Source: Sycon ciliatum (taxonomy: Eukaryota > Porifera > Calcarea > Leucosolenida > Sycettidae). Taken from it: a stretch of 64,000 bases of DNA. Location: NCBI RefSeq assembly GCF_964019385.1, contig NC_088653.1:9805790-9869789 (forward strand), written 5' to 3'. A model generated the notes under the pieces. It was not told the origin of the DNA, ran no database searches, and saw only the letters and a list, made by a program, of their open reading frames with translations. The position numbers were made by a program, and so were the translations under genes. The first letter of the stretch is position 1; each line of letters starts with the position of its first letter. This document shows, in pieces, positions 53,916 through 62,960 of the stretch.

Positions 53916-55584
53916 TGAGCAAAAAACAGAAAATCGAAAAATTAAAAATAGGGATTCACTGGCCAGAAAAAGCCACTTCAATCAGCTGCGTGGTGGATAC
54001 CAGGCTAAAATTAGTTGCGGTCAAATCATCAGCCTCACAAGCTGTTGAATGATGTGATCCTAGCACAAGTTGCTTCCGCGATGCGTCAGGCGAAATAGCA
54101 CGTCATAGTACATTCGAGATCAGCGGGAAGAAGGTGACGACGTCCACTAATTAAGTATCTGTGCACACGAATCTGCTGTGTGTGTTACTCTGTGTGTCAG
54201 CTATGGCATCATCGCCTGTGGTTCCATGCCTAGCATGTACGTTTGAACCATCCTGCAAAGGTTGAATGACGTAGGTTGAGCGATCGCTCCGCGAAACATA
54301 CTTTTCGAAATTCTCTTCATAGTATATCTTCCACCATTGAAATTTCGAATTTCTTCGAATTTTTTGCTGAGAGGGGTGGCTTGCAACCTCGATATGGCTT
54401 GTTCCAGGCATGCTTTGGAGCCATCGACTGTTGAAGTAGTGGCGGGGATCTGCCCTGCAACTGCTACAACAAAAAATGATTCGATCTGAGAAAGGGTGAG
54501 ACCGCGAATCTCGGTTGAATATTGAGTATTTCAAGCCTTTTCACGACGAAGATGGAGTTCTTTTTGGAGATGGACGTCGCGGCAAAGGACATGGTGTCCG
54601 ACTTCTGGCGTCTGGTGAAGCCAGGGATCATTTGTCCAGTCAGGTCGGCAGCCTAATCGTCGGTAAGTTTGTGTTTGGATCCCGTTCTGCTCGATGTGGT
54701 AGATCACAAACAATTTTGATATCGCACAAATTGATCTCAGCATCGTGCGTACGGTATTTCATATTCATAAAATCCCAAAGTGTCTCTGTGTGGCCGTCCT
54801 AGGCCACGAGAAACTCAAATCAGGCTCCTATGTCCTCTGCCTTCATGATTGAACGTCCACTTCGTTTGAACAACGAACACAACAATCGAGGACGGCTTTG
54901 CAATGAAAAATACAGCTATACTGGAGCTGAAAAAAAGAATAAAAAAACGTGCTCAGGATGAGACTCGAGTACACGCATACTCTCCCAGCAGGTGAAACGC
55001 AAATTTTTGTGAAAAATGCGTGTCGCGGACTGACCAGTAATTTCGCCTGACGGGCATGTCTGAGTTCTGAGTGTGTAACTGTGTGTGTGTGTGTGTGTGT
55101 AGCATTATGGTGATAATGCAGAATAATGGGTGCACGCAGCTTTGTGCTACCGCTCAATCTATGCTGCTACGTTTAATAGTGCTGTTACTGCATGCCCATG
55201 CTTTGCTGCTGGCTATGGTCTCTGTGCGGCTTGGCACTCTGCATGATATTGAATGCATCTCTCTACGTGACATTGAACGTGTCTCTTTACGTGACGTTCA
55301 TGCGTGTCGCTCGCCTCCGATGTGGGCAGCGTCAGGCGGTGTCATGATGACGTTTGCTTGTAGCGCTCAACGTGGGTGGCATGCATCGTTCCATAGAGTT
55401 TGCTCTGTTATATATTTCCATCCGTTCTGTGCGATGATCATTCTTGCTTGCTCGTAGTGTTTCACCCTCCCACCTCCCATTTCTCATCACTAATTTGCTT
55501 TGATAAAGTGAATAAACGGGGTGTTGGCCACGCTCATTTCCGGCTACTCAGGGCCTCGGTCGCCGTTCCTCGGACGCAAACTCT
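53916..55584. other. mostly unrecognised; two short shared blocks
   Basis: Blocks at 54044-54090 and 55045-55080 match the block at 18390-18480. A short TG run lies at 55079-55100. A plus-strand frame near 54515-54660 ends at GTCG|GTAAGT, but no ankyrin or other motif is seen and the acceptor side is weak. Confidence 0.3.
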
Positions 55585-55697
55585 TGTAGATACTTGGCTC
55601 CGCCAACATTCTGCTCCGGCAGTGTCTATCCAGCCGACCCTGAATCCTCTCTCGTAGATACTTGGCTCTGCCAACATTCTGCTCCGGCAGTGTCTAC
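55585..55697 (+). repeat. two-copy direct repeat, 68-bp period
   Basis: GTAGATACTTGGCTC, CCAACATTCTGCTCCGGCAG and TGTCTA occur at 55585-55630 and 55653-55698. Confidence 0.8.
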
Positions 55698-55779
55698 GTC
55701 TTTCTTTCCGTAGCCTCTCACTCCGCTGGTCGGCACTCCCCGTCCCGCAAGTTGCTGTGTGTTGTAGTGAATATGCGTG

Positions 55780-55960
55780 TGCGTGTGCGTGCGTGTATGT
55801 GCGAGCATGCAATCGTCTGTGTGTTTGTGTGTTGTCTGTGTTGGTTTGTGTGTTTGTGTGGATGTTTGTTTGAGCATGATAGCATGTGTGTTTCTTTATC
55901 TGTGTGTTTTGTTTGTTTGTGTGTTATGTGTGTGTATGTGTGTATGTGTGTGTATGTATC

Positions 55961-56026
<66 letters not shown>

Positions 56027-56130
56027 TGAGCATGTCACCGTGTGCGTGTGTGCATGTCACCGTGTGCGTGTGTGCATGCATGTATGTACGTATGCGTGTG
56101 CTTGTTTGTGCGTGCGTGCGCATTTGTGCT
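55780..56130 (+). repeat. (TG)n-rich microsatellite
   Basis: The run is interrupted TG with TGTTTG and TATG. CATGTCACCGTGTGCGTGTG is duplicated at 56031 and 56053. It ends just before the acceptor of the second ankyrin exon. Confidence 0.9.
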
Positions 56131-56141
56131 TGCATACTCAG

Positions 56142-56264
56142 GCTCTTCTGATGCTGGCAGCATGCTACTATGGCAGCATTCATTGTGTCCAGTTTTTACT
56201 CTGGTGTGATCCGTCGCTCTTGCACGGCAAAGTTATGTTCCGTCCTGGTAGTGAGCCACGAGTG
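56142..56264 (+). CDS. ankyrin-repeat gene, exon 2
   Basis: Forty-one codons between acceptor TTGCATACTCAG (56130-56141) and donor GTG|GTGAGT at 56265, phase 0 at both ends. The peptide LLMLAACYYGSIHCVQFLL has the ankyrin pattern (TPLMLAA-GH---V-LLL). The exon is rich in Cys and Trp and ends FRPGSEPRV. Phase matches exon 1 (23123-23383) and exon 3 (59302-59406). The acceptor is preceded by TG-rich DNA. Confidence 0.58.
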
Positions 56265-56714
56265 GTGAGTACTGGCCGAAGTGCTTGGCGTGAAACTGTT
56301 TGTTTTGATCACTGGTTTGTTTATTCTGATAAACTGAGCATGTGCTCATCCAGTGTCACTTCGCTGTCAAAGATGTTCCTAGAATATTGAATGTTCCTCT
56401 GTTTGTAAATGTGGTGAACATTGCGCCTCAAAGCCCTAATAGAGTAAAAGCTGTAACTAAAGACCGGCACCGTGACTAACAGCCAGCCTGCTGCTACACA
56501 CCACTTCGCCAGGCACGGACGGTCTCATGTACAAAAATGCACGGTGACAAGTAACTACCCGCTGAACGCATCCAGCGACCGCCTTTTCTTGTCCCAAAGT
56601 CGATTTTGACCAGTAACTAGCGACAGCATAGCACGAAATAAAAGGTTGTTCGAAGCTCCTTCTTCGAAATTTTGATGATTTTCTGTCTGAATGGACTCTT
56701 TCGATACTACAGTT
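56265..56714. other. presumed intron, nothing recognised
   Basis: It begins with GTGAGT. No repeat element is recognised before the LINE at 56715. Confidence 0.35.
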
Positions 56715-57420
56715 CTGCTGATTCACATGATCAAGCGTATCACCCCAGCCGTAGCCAGCCGCTTGTACACTGGATATGCTCGACCTGTGGTTGAATACGC
56801 CTCATCCCTCTGGCAATTTTAACTCTCCAGTGCTCTGGCGACTACCCTAGAACGGCTACAGGCAAGAGTGGCACGTGTGATCCTGCGGCAGTATGGTGTG
56901 TACCCTCCTCAAACGGAGCCGAAAGCCTCACTTTTCGCGCACCTCCAGTGGCCCAGCCTCGCATGGCGAAGACACATTCAGCACCTTCTTGAGCTCCACC
57001 ACCCTATCAATAGACAGATGACGACCTTGGAGGACCAAGGCTACTCAGTGTCAAACAGCGCCAGGCGCCCCAACATCTACTCCCACCTGCTAGAGGCAGC
57101 ACACACACGTGTGCCACCTTTCTCTTTGTCACCACTCCCACATGGAACTCCCTCCCGGCTGCCATTCGTACTGTATCTAGCCCAAAAATGTTTTACCGCC
57201 CTTGTCCGCACACATTTTGCTATCATCCGTGATGAGCCCTCTGGTTTCATTCCAAGTAGAGTAGCGTTGTCATAGAGCAGTGTGTTATATTACTACCACC
57301 CCGCATCTTTCTATTTCCTATTTTTAGTTTTCTCCTCAGCTTCTTCTTCATAAGCTGTTGACGGAGACTCCCTCGACTTAGTCTACGGCCTGTGGAGAAT
57401 CCATAAATACAAATACAAAC
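56715..57420 (+). pseudogene. LINE reverse transcriptase C-terminal part and 3' tail
   Basis: The plus-strand frame reads HMIKRITPAVASRLYTGYAR, PVVEYASSLWQF, stop, SSALATTLERLQARVARVIL, FAHLQWPSLAWRRHIQ and a short C-terminal end at 57275. These are the last motifs of a Jockey/CR1-like polymerase. The 3' region ends in an (AAATAC)-like tail at about 57402-57419, as is usual for such LINEs. It lies in the presumed intron of the ankyrin gene in the same orientation, and it is 5'-truncated and dead. Confidence 0.75.
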
Positions 57421-57485
57421 CAACTAAAAACTCAACCAAGAGATGGTAGATAGATATCTACTGTATCGTCTCTTGGGCTGACCTT

Positions 57486-57638
57486 CTAGTTTTCATCGCT
57501 GCTGGTGTCTCTGTGCGCATCTGCAAGCGCGTCACCCTGCAAAACATCGCCAGCTTTTGTCTCCTTCAAGCTACGCTGCATTTCCTTGATTTTGTCTATC
57601 ATTATATTTTGACGATCGCCTTCGCCTCTCCCTCGTGC
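57486..57638 (-). CDS. possible terminal exon, minus strand
   Basis: An acceptor-like CTATTCTGACAG precedes about 50 codons ending in TAG at 57488. The peptide includes DKIKEMQRSLKETKAGDV and ends DTSSDEN. It has helical, coiled-coil-like character. No family or upstream exon was found. It may be part of a mobile element ORF. Low certainty. Confidence 0.2.
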   Translation of the reverse strand, partial: ARGRGEGDRQNIMIDKIKEMQRSLKETKAGDVLQGDALADAHRDTSSDEN

Positions 57639-57722
57639 AGGGCAACTGTCAGAATAGCTATAGGGGTTTACACCCGACGTTGCCCCGAAACCTTCAAATG
57701 AGGCGAACAGGTAAACCACCAC

Positions 57723-58533
57723 GCACCAGATTACTTCTCATCACCTTGTTCCGCTTACTGACAGTCTGTGTCATACAGCCCGAAAGTATGCGCTCATCCC
57801 TGGTGTATGAATCAATGGGCCACTACCGGTAGTAGTACACTGTCACTGGAGACGAGATGGAGCTTTCACATTGGCTTGGTGCAACGATAACACCTCGCGG
57901 CTCCGAAAACTCCACACCATCCACGAACCGCATGCGCAGAAAACTTCACTGTTTGTTCATTTAAGTTTTCCAGCCAGTTTCTCGTGGGAAATGCGATTCC
58001 AGGGGTGGTTGTTTTTTTCGATCAGTTTCTCGGCGATCTTGAGTCGTCAGCCCCCACATCGTGGACGACTGCGAGATACATCAGTGAGCTGGACAACCCG
58101 ATGATTGTGCTGCTGCACTAGTTTCTGGATGACGCGTTTGCAGAAAATTCTGCCCAGGAAACAGAGACTGCAGCGACTTTAATCTGTCAGGAGGGAATCA
58201 AGAACGATCGCCCTGGACTTCCTGGTACTCCGTGACAATTCTCCATCGTATTGGGGGGTCTTGATATCAGCACCAGGCCTTCTCTGTGTTGCAGGTGAAG
58301 CAACAAGCGTCCTCTGACGACAACATTTGAACGCGAAACGCACGAGTCGTCTAGGAGTTTGAGGTGCTGCCTCCTTTGGAGTTTTGAGCCATTCCTTCCT
58401 CAATGTCACAAATCGACAACTGAAGAACACTGTTAGGTAGCTGGGAAGTTTATTCCGCCCTGAGATAATTTTGATTTGCTTGGTATGCTTCGGAAACGAA
58501 GCGCACATTTTTAGTAATTCGGACCAAGTTGAA
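57723..58533. other. non-genic stretch, nothing recognised
   Basis: Only short frames on both strands. A minus-strand frame (58179-58508) has no recognised motif. Confidence 0.3.
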
Positions 58534-58692
58534 CATAACCACTGGCCAGTGGGTATACTTTAGTAGAGGTACAACATATCCACTGGCCAGTGGGTATACT
58601 TTAGTAGAGGTACAACATAACCACTGGCCAGTGGGTATACTTTAGTAGAGCTACAACATAACCACTGGCCAGTGGGTATACTTTAGTAGAGG
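58534..58692 (+). repeat. 41-bp tandem repeat, about four units
   Basis: Units start CATAACCACTGGCCAGTGGG at 58534, 58575, 58616 and 58657 and differ by single bases. Each contains the perfect 14-bp palindrome CCACTGGCCAGTGG. Confidence 0.9.
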
Positions 58693-58723
58693 TGAACGAT
58701 AAGGGAAAAGGTACTGTAGTTCT

Positions 58724-59013
58724 CCCAAGGGTACACAACCCCCCAGAGTGTGCTACTGCAGTTTTGTTGTAACAGGTTATGAGATGGCAGAACTTCACAT
58801 CACATGACGAGCTTGCACACATGAATTTCACACTGTGCTTGATAGATAGAGGGTTGAACCCAATTCTGTTTTGGGTTCAAATCTCCTGTGGTCACTTTGC
58901 ACTGCTTGCCAGCGTAACCTTTTGAACCACGAGTGATGTGAAGTTCTGGCATGGCAGCACTGGATAAAGGCTGTGTGGTCAGTTGTACACTCTTGGGGTT
59001 ATGTACTCTTTGT
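58724..59013. mobile_element. inverted-repeat element, SINE- or MITE-like
   Basis: GATGGCAGAACTTCACATCA (58781) pairs with TGATGTGAAGTTCTGGCAT (58934). Outer ends CCAAGGGTACACAAC and GTTGTACACTCTTGG also pair loosely. A hairpin TTGAACCCAA/TTGGGTTCAA sits in the middle (58853-58881), and GGTTCAAATCTCC resembles a pol III B box. The right end shares CTCTTGGGGTTATGTACTCT with 8889. Whether it is a SINE or a foldback element is open. Confidence 0.45.
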
Positions 59014-59301
59014 ATCACTAATCTGAGGTTATGAGTTCAGTTCATAGGCACCACTGATGCAAGTATTATTGTGAATTTTGTTTCAAGTTCCAGCCAGCAT
59101 TTACTATATCCACGTCCTCTACGACACACACACTAAGATGAGATATGCTGTGTTCTTGGAGAAGTCAATTGTACTTCGAGTACATGTGCATGGTACTATG
59201 CTGCAATAGAAAGGAAAAATCTGGAACTTGTATGTTTTGCAAGTGATTGTAAGAATGTGTTTGTGGGTATGTGTGTGTTTGTTGCTATGGTGACCTAATA
59301 G

Positions 59302-59406
59302 AGCTGCCGCCCAGTATCACTTCTACATGTCTGCGCGTTCCGTGGACATAAAGCACTGTGTGAGCTGCTGATAAAAAATGGTGTCGACGTTAATGTCCAA
59401 AATGAG
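59302..59406 (+). CDS. ankyrin-repeat gene, exon 3
   Basis: Thirty-five codons from acceptor CCTAATAG (ending 59301) to donor GAG|GTGAGC at 59407, both phase 0. HVCAFRGHKALCELLIKNG then VDVNVQNE is an excellent ankyrin repeat (LHxAAxxGHxxLxxLLIxxGADVNxQxx). Another acceptor (CCCAG ending 59314) would break the phase, so I chose the first. No further exon was found to the window end. A possible hAT fragment and several repeats follow. Confidence 0.65.
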
Positions 59407-59787
59407 GTGAGCTTTGGAGGTGGAATGCACCAATCAAATGTGCTTTGCAACAAACTCTTGTGACATCAAGTATTTTTCAAGGACACCAAACCATTTGTCC
59501 TCATGTACTGAATATTGATGTGCGCATGGGTACATAATGCACGGCATCATGTATGCCCGGGCTGTAGCTGCCACATATTTGACTGGTCCGGAGAGACATT
59601 TTTAACTTAAAATGATATGACCGAATCAAGTTACTACAATGTACCAGTACATGTAGTGCACCTATACAGGTTATACAATTGCATCGTCAGTTGAAATGTT
59701 TTTGGCGAAGTCGCAGATTCGTGAGTGATCGTGGCACAGCGCCGCATATTAAACACATTCCAAAATCTGCTGACTCACCCTCGTATC
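59407..59787. other. presumed intron, nothing recognised
   Basis: It begins with GTGAGC. No recognised repeat. Confidence 0.3.
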
Positions 59788-60018
59788 TTAGTGTGTCCAT
59801 TCGAAAATCTCTATGAAATCATTGGTATAACCTCTAGATGTATACGAATTCTCATAACTTGGAGAAAGATGATTGACACGGTCTTGTGTGGATTGAATAA
59901 ACGTCTTCAGGCTGCGAAGTGCACTGAATGACCTCTCCGATGTGGCGTTCGTGGCTGGAAGAATAAGCAGCAGGTAAAACAACCAGCAGGCAGGAAATGA
60001 CTTGTACAGCTGGTGCAA
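59788..60018 (-). pseudogene. hAT transposase C-terminal dimerisation segment
   Basis: LPATNATSERSFSALRSLKT followed by FIQSTQDRVNHL is the highly conserved hAT dimerisation motif (PATNATSERSFSALRRIKTYLRSTM-QERLNHL). Beyond it the frame decays, with ENSYTSRGYTNDFIEIF. The catalytic residues and zinc finger are absent, and no terminal repeats were found. It is a dead fragment of a cut-and-paste transposase. Confidence 0.8.
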
Positions 60019-60363
60019 AGTGAGCAGCTCAGCTCCTTACAAATTACAGCCTGTTTGGGCGCGTTCCTGTCACTCCTTTGAACCTTTGAGTTGAACCTTG
60101 GTATAAAAATGTTGTAGCCTGCAGGCACGATGACCAGGTGACTGGTGTACGGACAAGCACGTGACCGCTTACTCACCCGTGTTTTATTTGGGAATAAGGG
60201 CCAAACGCTGCATCGCAGCCTTCTTGGAACAATACCAGTCGACTCAGCATCCAAAAGACTACAACATCTTATGGGCCAATCGTGTTCATCCGCGCTTTCA
60301 TAAGAACGAACTGGCGCTTTTAGTGACATTTTGCATACAACCCCCCCCCCCCCCCCCTATGAA

Positions 60364-60487
60364 ATAGTGGTTGCGACTTCGGCGATAATTTTTTTCTAGG
60401 AAAGGGTTTGCTGCCACACCGGAGTCAAGTGTCAAGTCAAGTCGTCGGAATATCGGGAGCTCCAGTGTGGGAGCAAACCCTTTCCTA
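60364..60487 (+). repeat. hairpin-forming dispersed repeat, relative of 9318-9395
   Basis: AGGAAAGGGTTTGCTGCCAC (60398) and its near reverse complement AGTGTGGGAGCAAACCCTTT (60464) form a stem of about 27 bp. AGTGGTTGCGACTTCGGCGA at 60366 matches 9318-9395 reversed. A 17-bp poly-C lies just upstream (60341-60357). Confidence 0.6.
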
Positions 60488-61048
60488 AATCCCCCTCTGA
60501 TAGGGTCATCCAGTTTCGGTGGAAGAGCGTGAGTTCGATTGGGGATAAAGGAGGAAGCGTCTCAAATTCCTCGGACCAAGACCATTCGACTCAGCATCCT
60601 GAAGACAGAAAGATGGCACTATAGACCAATCCCGAAAAGATTGTCTGGGTTCGAAAGGGGGCATGTCAACTGAGAGTACACTGTACAACACATACATGGC
60701 ACTGGTAGTCCCTACCTGATCAGCATGCGGCACAGGACGTGTTTGATCGTTCTCGAGTGAATGCAAGGGTAAGTACACGGTTAATCCCTGCACCCGTAAA
60801 TATGCAAGCACCTCCAAGTGAACCCGCACGCCCAGCTTGGGCACTCGTGCACCCTCGCAGTCAGACACAAGCGAACACATGCACGCACACGCCACTGGCG
60901 TACCCATGCTCTGACACGCAGACACCCGCATGACGTACCGCTCACTATGGCGTGCACAAACATACAATAGACACATTGGGTTGGGGGTTGCCAGGATTTC
61001 TTTTGGACAATTCAAATATTCAAGAATATGCTCTTTGATAATAATTGA
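60488..61048. other. non-genic stretch, nothing recognised
   Basis: GACTCAGCATCC occurs at about 60241 and 60589 with similar surroundings, perhaps a decayed local duplication. Confidence 0.3.
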
Positions 61049-61532
61049 GTGAGTGAAGATGCATGCCTGAAACTAGCATCCGCCCGCCAAGGGCGGACAA
61101 ATGGCCACCGCGGCCAGCAGCTGCCCGCCGGGGGCTAAACTAGCATACTGCCCACCGAGGGCGCCCGAATGGCTAAACTAGCCGACTGCCCACAGAGGGC
61201 GCGCCTATGGCCGCCGAGGCCAGCAAACTGCCCGCTGAGGGCTAAACTAGCATACTGAACACCGAGGGTGCTTAAATGGTCGCCGCGGCCAGCAAACCGC
61301 CCGTCGAGGGCTAAACCAGCAGACAACCCATCGAGGGTGCACAAATTGCCATCGAGGGTACGCAAATTGCCACCGAGGCCAGCAAACTGCCCACCATGGG
61401 CCGATATTATCTTGCCAGTCGAGGCCACACAAACGGCCACCGAGGCAGCCAATCGCCCACTGAGGGCTCACACGACTGCCTGGCATCAGGCGTCACAACA
61501 TACAGACATAATAGGAGGCCCGTTTGCCCCAA
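61049..61532 (-). repeat. GC-rich minisatellite element, copy 2 (inverted)
   Basis: Read on the minus strand it begins GGGCAAACGGGCC, CTGTATGTTGTGACGCC and ends GCATCTTCACTCACTC. Units such as GCCCTCGGTGGGCAGTATGC match 17618-18297. It has fewer units than copy 1. Confidence 0.75.
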
Positions 61533-62529
61533 AAATATAGTAGTCCTAGAATAGTCAGGGAGCCGACCTTCAAAAAAGTGGCGCTCCGGGTCGGGCGAGA
61601 TGGAGTACAAGATCTCTTCAGCAATGGGTTATGGGTCTATCAGAGAAGGGCTTTCGAGTTCTAGGCCATCCCAAAGCTGTGCACGGACATCGCGAGGACG
61701 CATTTTGTGCGACGAGCAAATTCACAATTGTCAAGCATTTAGGCGCAAATGTTTTTCGTTCTCAGCCGACTTCTCGGTTTGAGAAGTAGGTGCGCACGCT
61801 CAAAATTCCAAATCAGTGACTATGCGCCTGTCCAGAAGATGACGACGCTGCAAGCTTACTTTCTCAAAGCATGACATACATTTTCATTACGATTTTGGCT
61901 TTGAAAGTGAGAATAGTATTGCCATCGTCAGGTCCACTAGTCACGAAGCATGGCGCTTCTGGACAAAAGCGCAACATAGAGTGTGTACCAGCAATAGTGC
62001 ACAATAATACTCGTGCCTACTCCGGCAATTCTGCAACGCGTGCAAGCAAAGTTCCAAAAGTATATTTCCAGGTCTGACTGAGGTCGAGTCGAGCGAAGAT
62101 TCCGGCAGAGTAGGCGAGATGTTGCTTGCTGACAAGTCGGCCTCCGCGTCCCTGAGTCCTGACTGCCAGTGCCACAGCCGTATGCACCAGTGACCAGTCA
62201 CCGGACGTGCAAGATCATCATCACCCATGTCGGTACTCTGCCTGGCCTATTTATCTGCTGGTGGTGTCAACTCCGTTGCAGTTTGCCAGCTTGTTTCTTC
62301 CTGTACTCGTTCTTCACTGGTTCAGGTGAGCCTAGCTGCTTTTGCACAAAATACTTTGTGGATCCTGTGAGAGATCATGTAACTCGAAAACGAGAGGTTG
62401 TTTGAAACAAAGGTAGAATGACAATCACTGCCAGTTCCACATGCACTTCTGACAGGAACTACGACAGACGTCTACGTGGCAGCACCAAAGGAGAGCATGG
62501 GATAGGCAACATAACAAGATAGAACATAC
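61533..62529. other. non-genic stretch; one faint satellite-like match
   Basis: ATGGGTCTATCAGAGAA near 61628 resembles part of the 30-bp satellite unit, too short to be sure. Nothing else recognised. Confidence 0.25.
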
Positions 62530-62960
62530 ATGCGCGCACGTGCATGTGTGCGAGCTTGTGTACACGCGCGCACGCCCACACACGCTTGCAAGCGTGTACT
62601 CACATGTGTGCGAGTGTGCATGAGTGCACACACACGCACACACACATGTGACTCTCTGTTCGCACACACACACACATACATGTGTGCGAACATGCGCGCA
62701 TTCTTCACACACGCGCGCACATACACACAGGTGGATGCGCACATGCCAATGCTCACACACACGCATACACGTGTACATGTGCACACACACACGTGTGCGC
62801 GCTTGCACGCACATACACACAGGTGGATGCGCACATGCAAATGCTCACACACACACGCGCATACACGTGTACATGTGCACGACACACGCGCGCGTGCGCG
62901 CGCACGCACACGTGGATGCGCACATGCAGATGCTCACATGCACACATACATATAAACACA
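62530..62960. repeat. (CA)n-rich microsatellite with a roughly 90-bp higher period
   Basis: GTGGATGCGCACATGC recurs at about 62732, 62823 and 62911 within CACACA and CGCGCG tracts. Long frames of alternating His/Thr or Cys/Val are artefacts. Confidence 0.85.

Noticed and set aside
54515..54660. Additional exon of the ankyrin gene
   Set aside because: A good donor (GTAAGT) is present, but there is no ankyrin pattern, no phase match and a weak acceptor.
61628..61645. Further copy of the 30-bp satellite sequence
   Set aside because: Only about 15 bases match, with no flank homology, so it may be chance.
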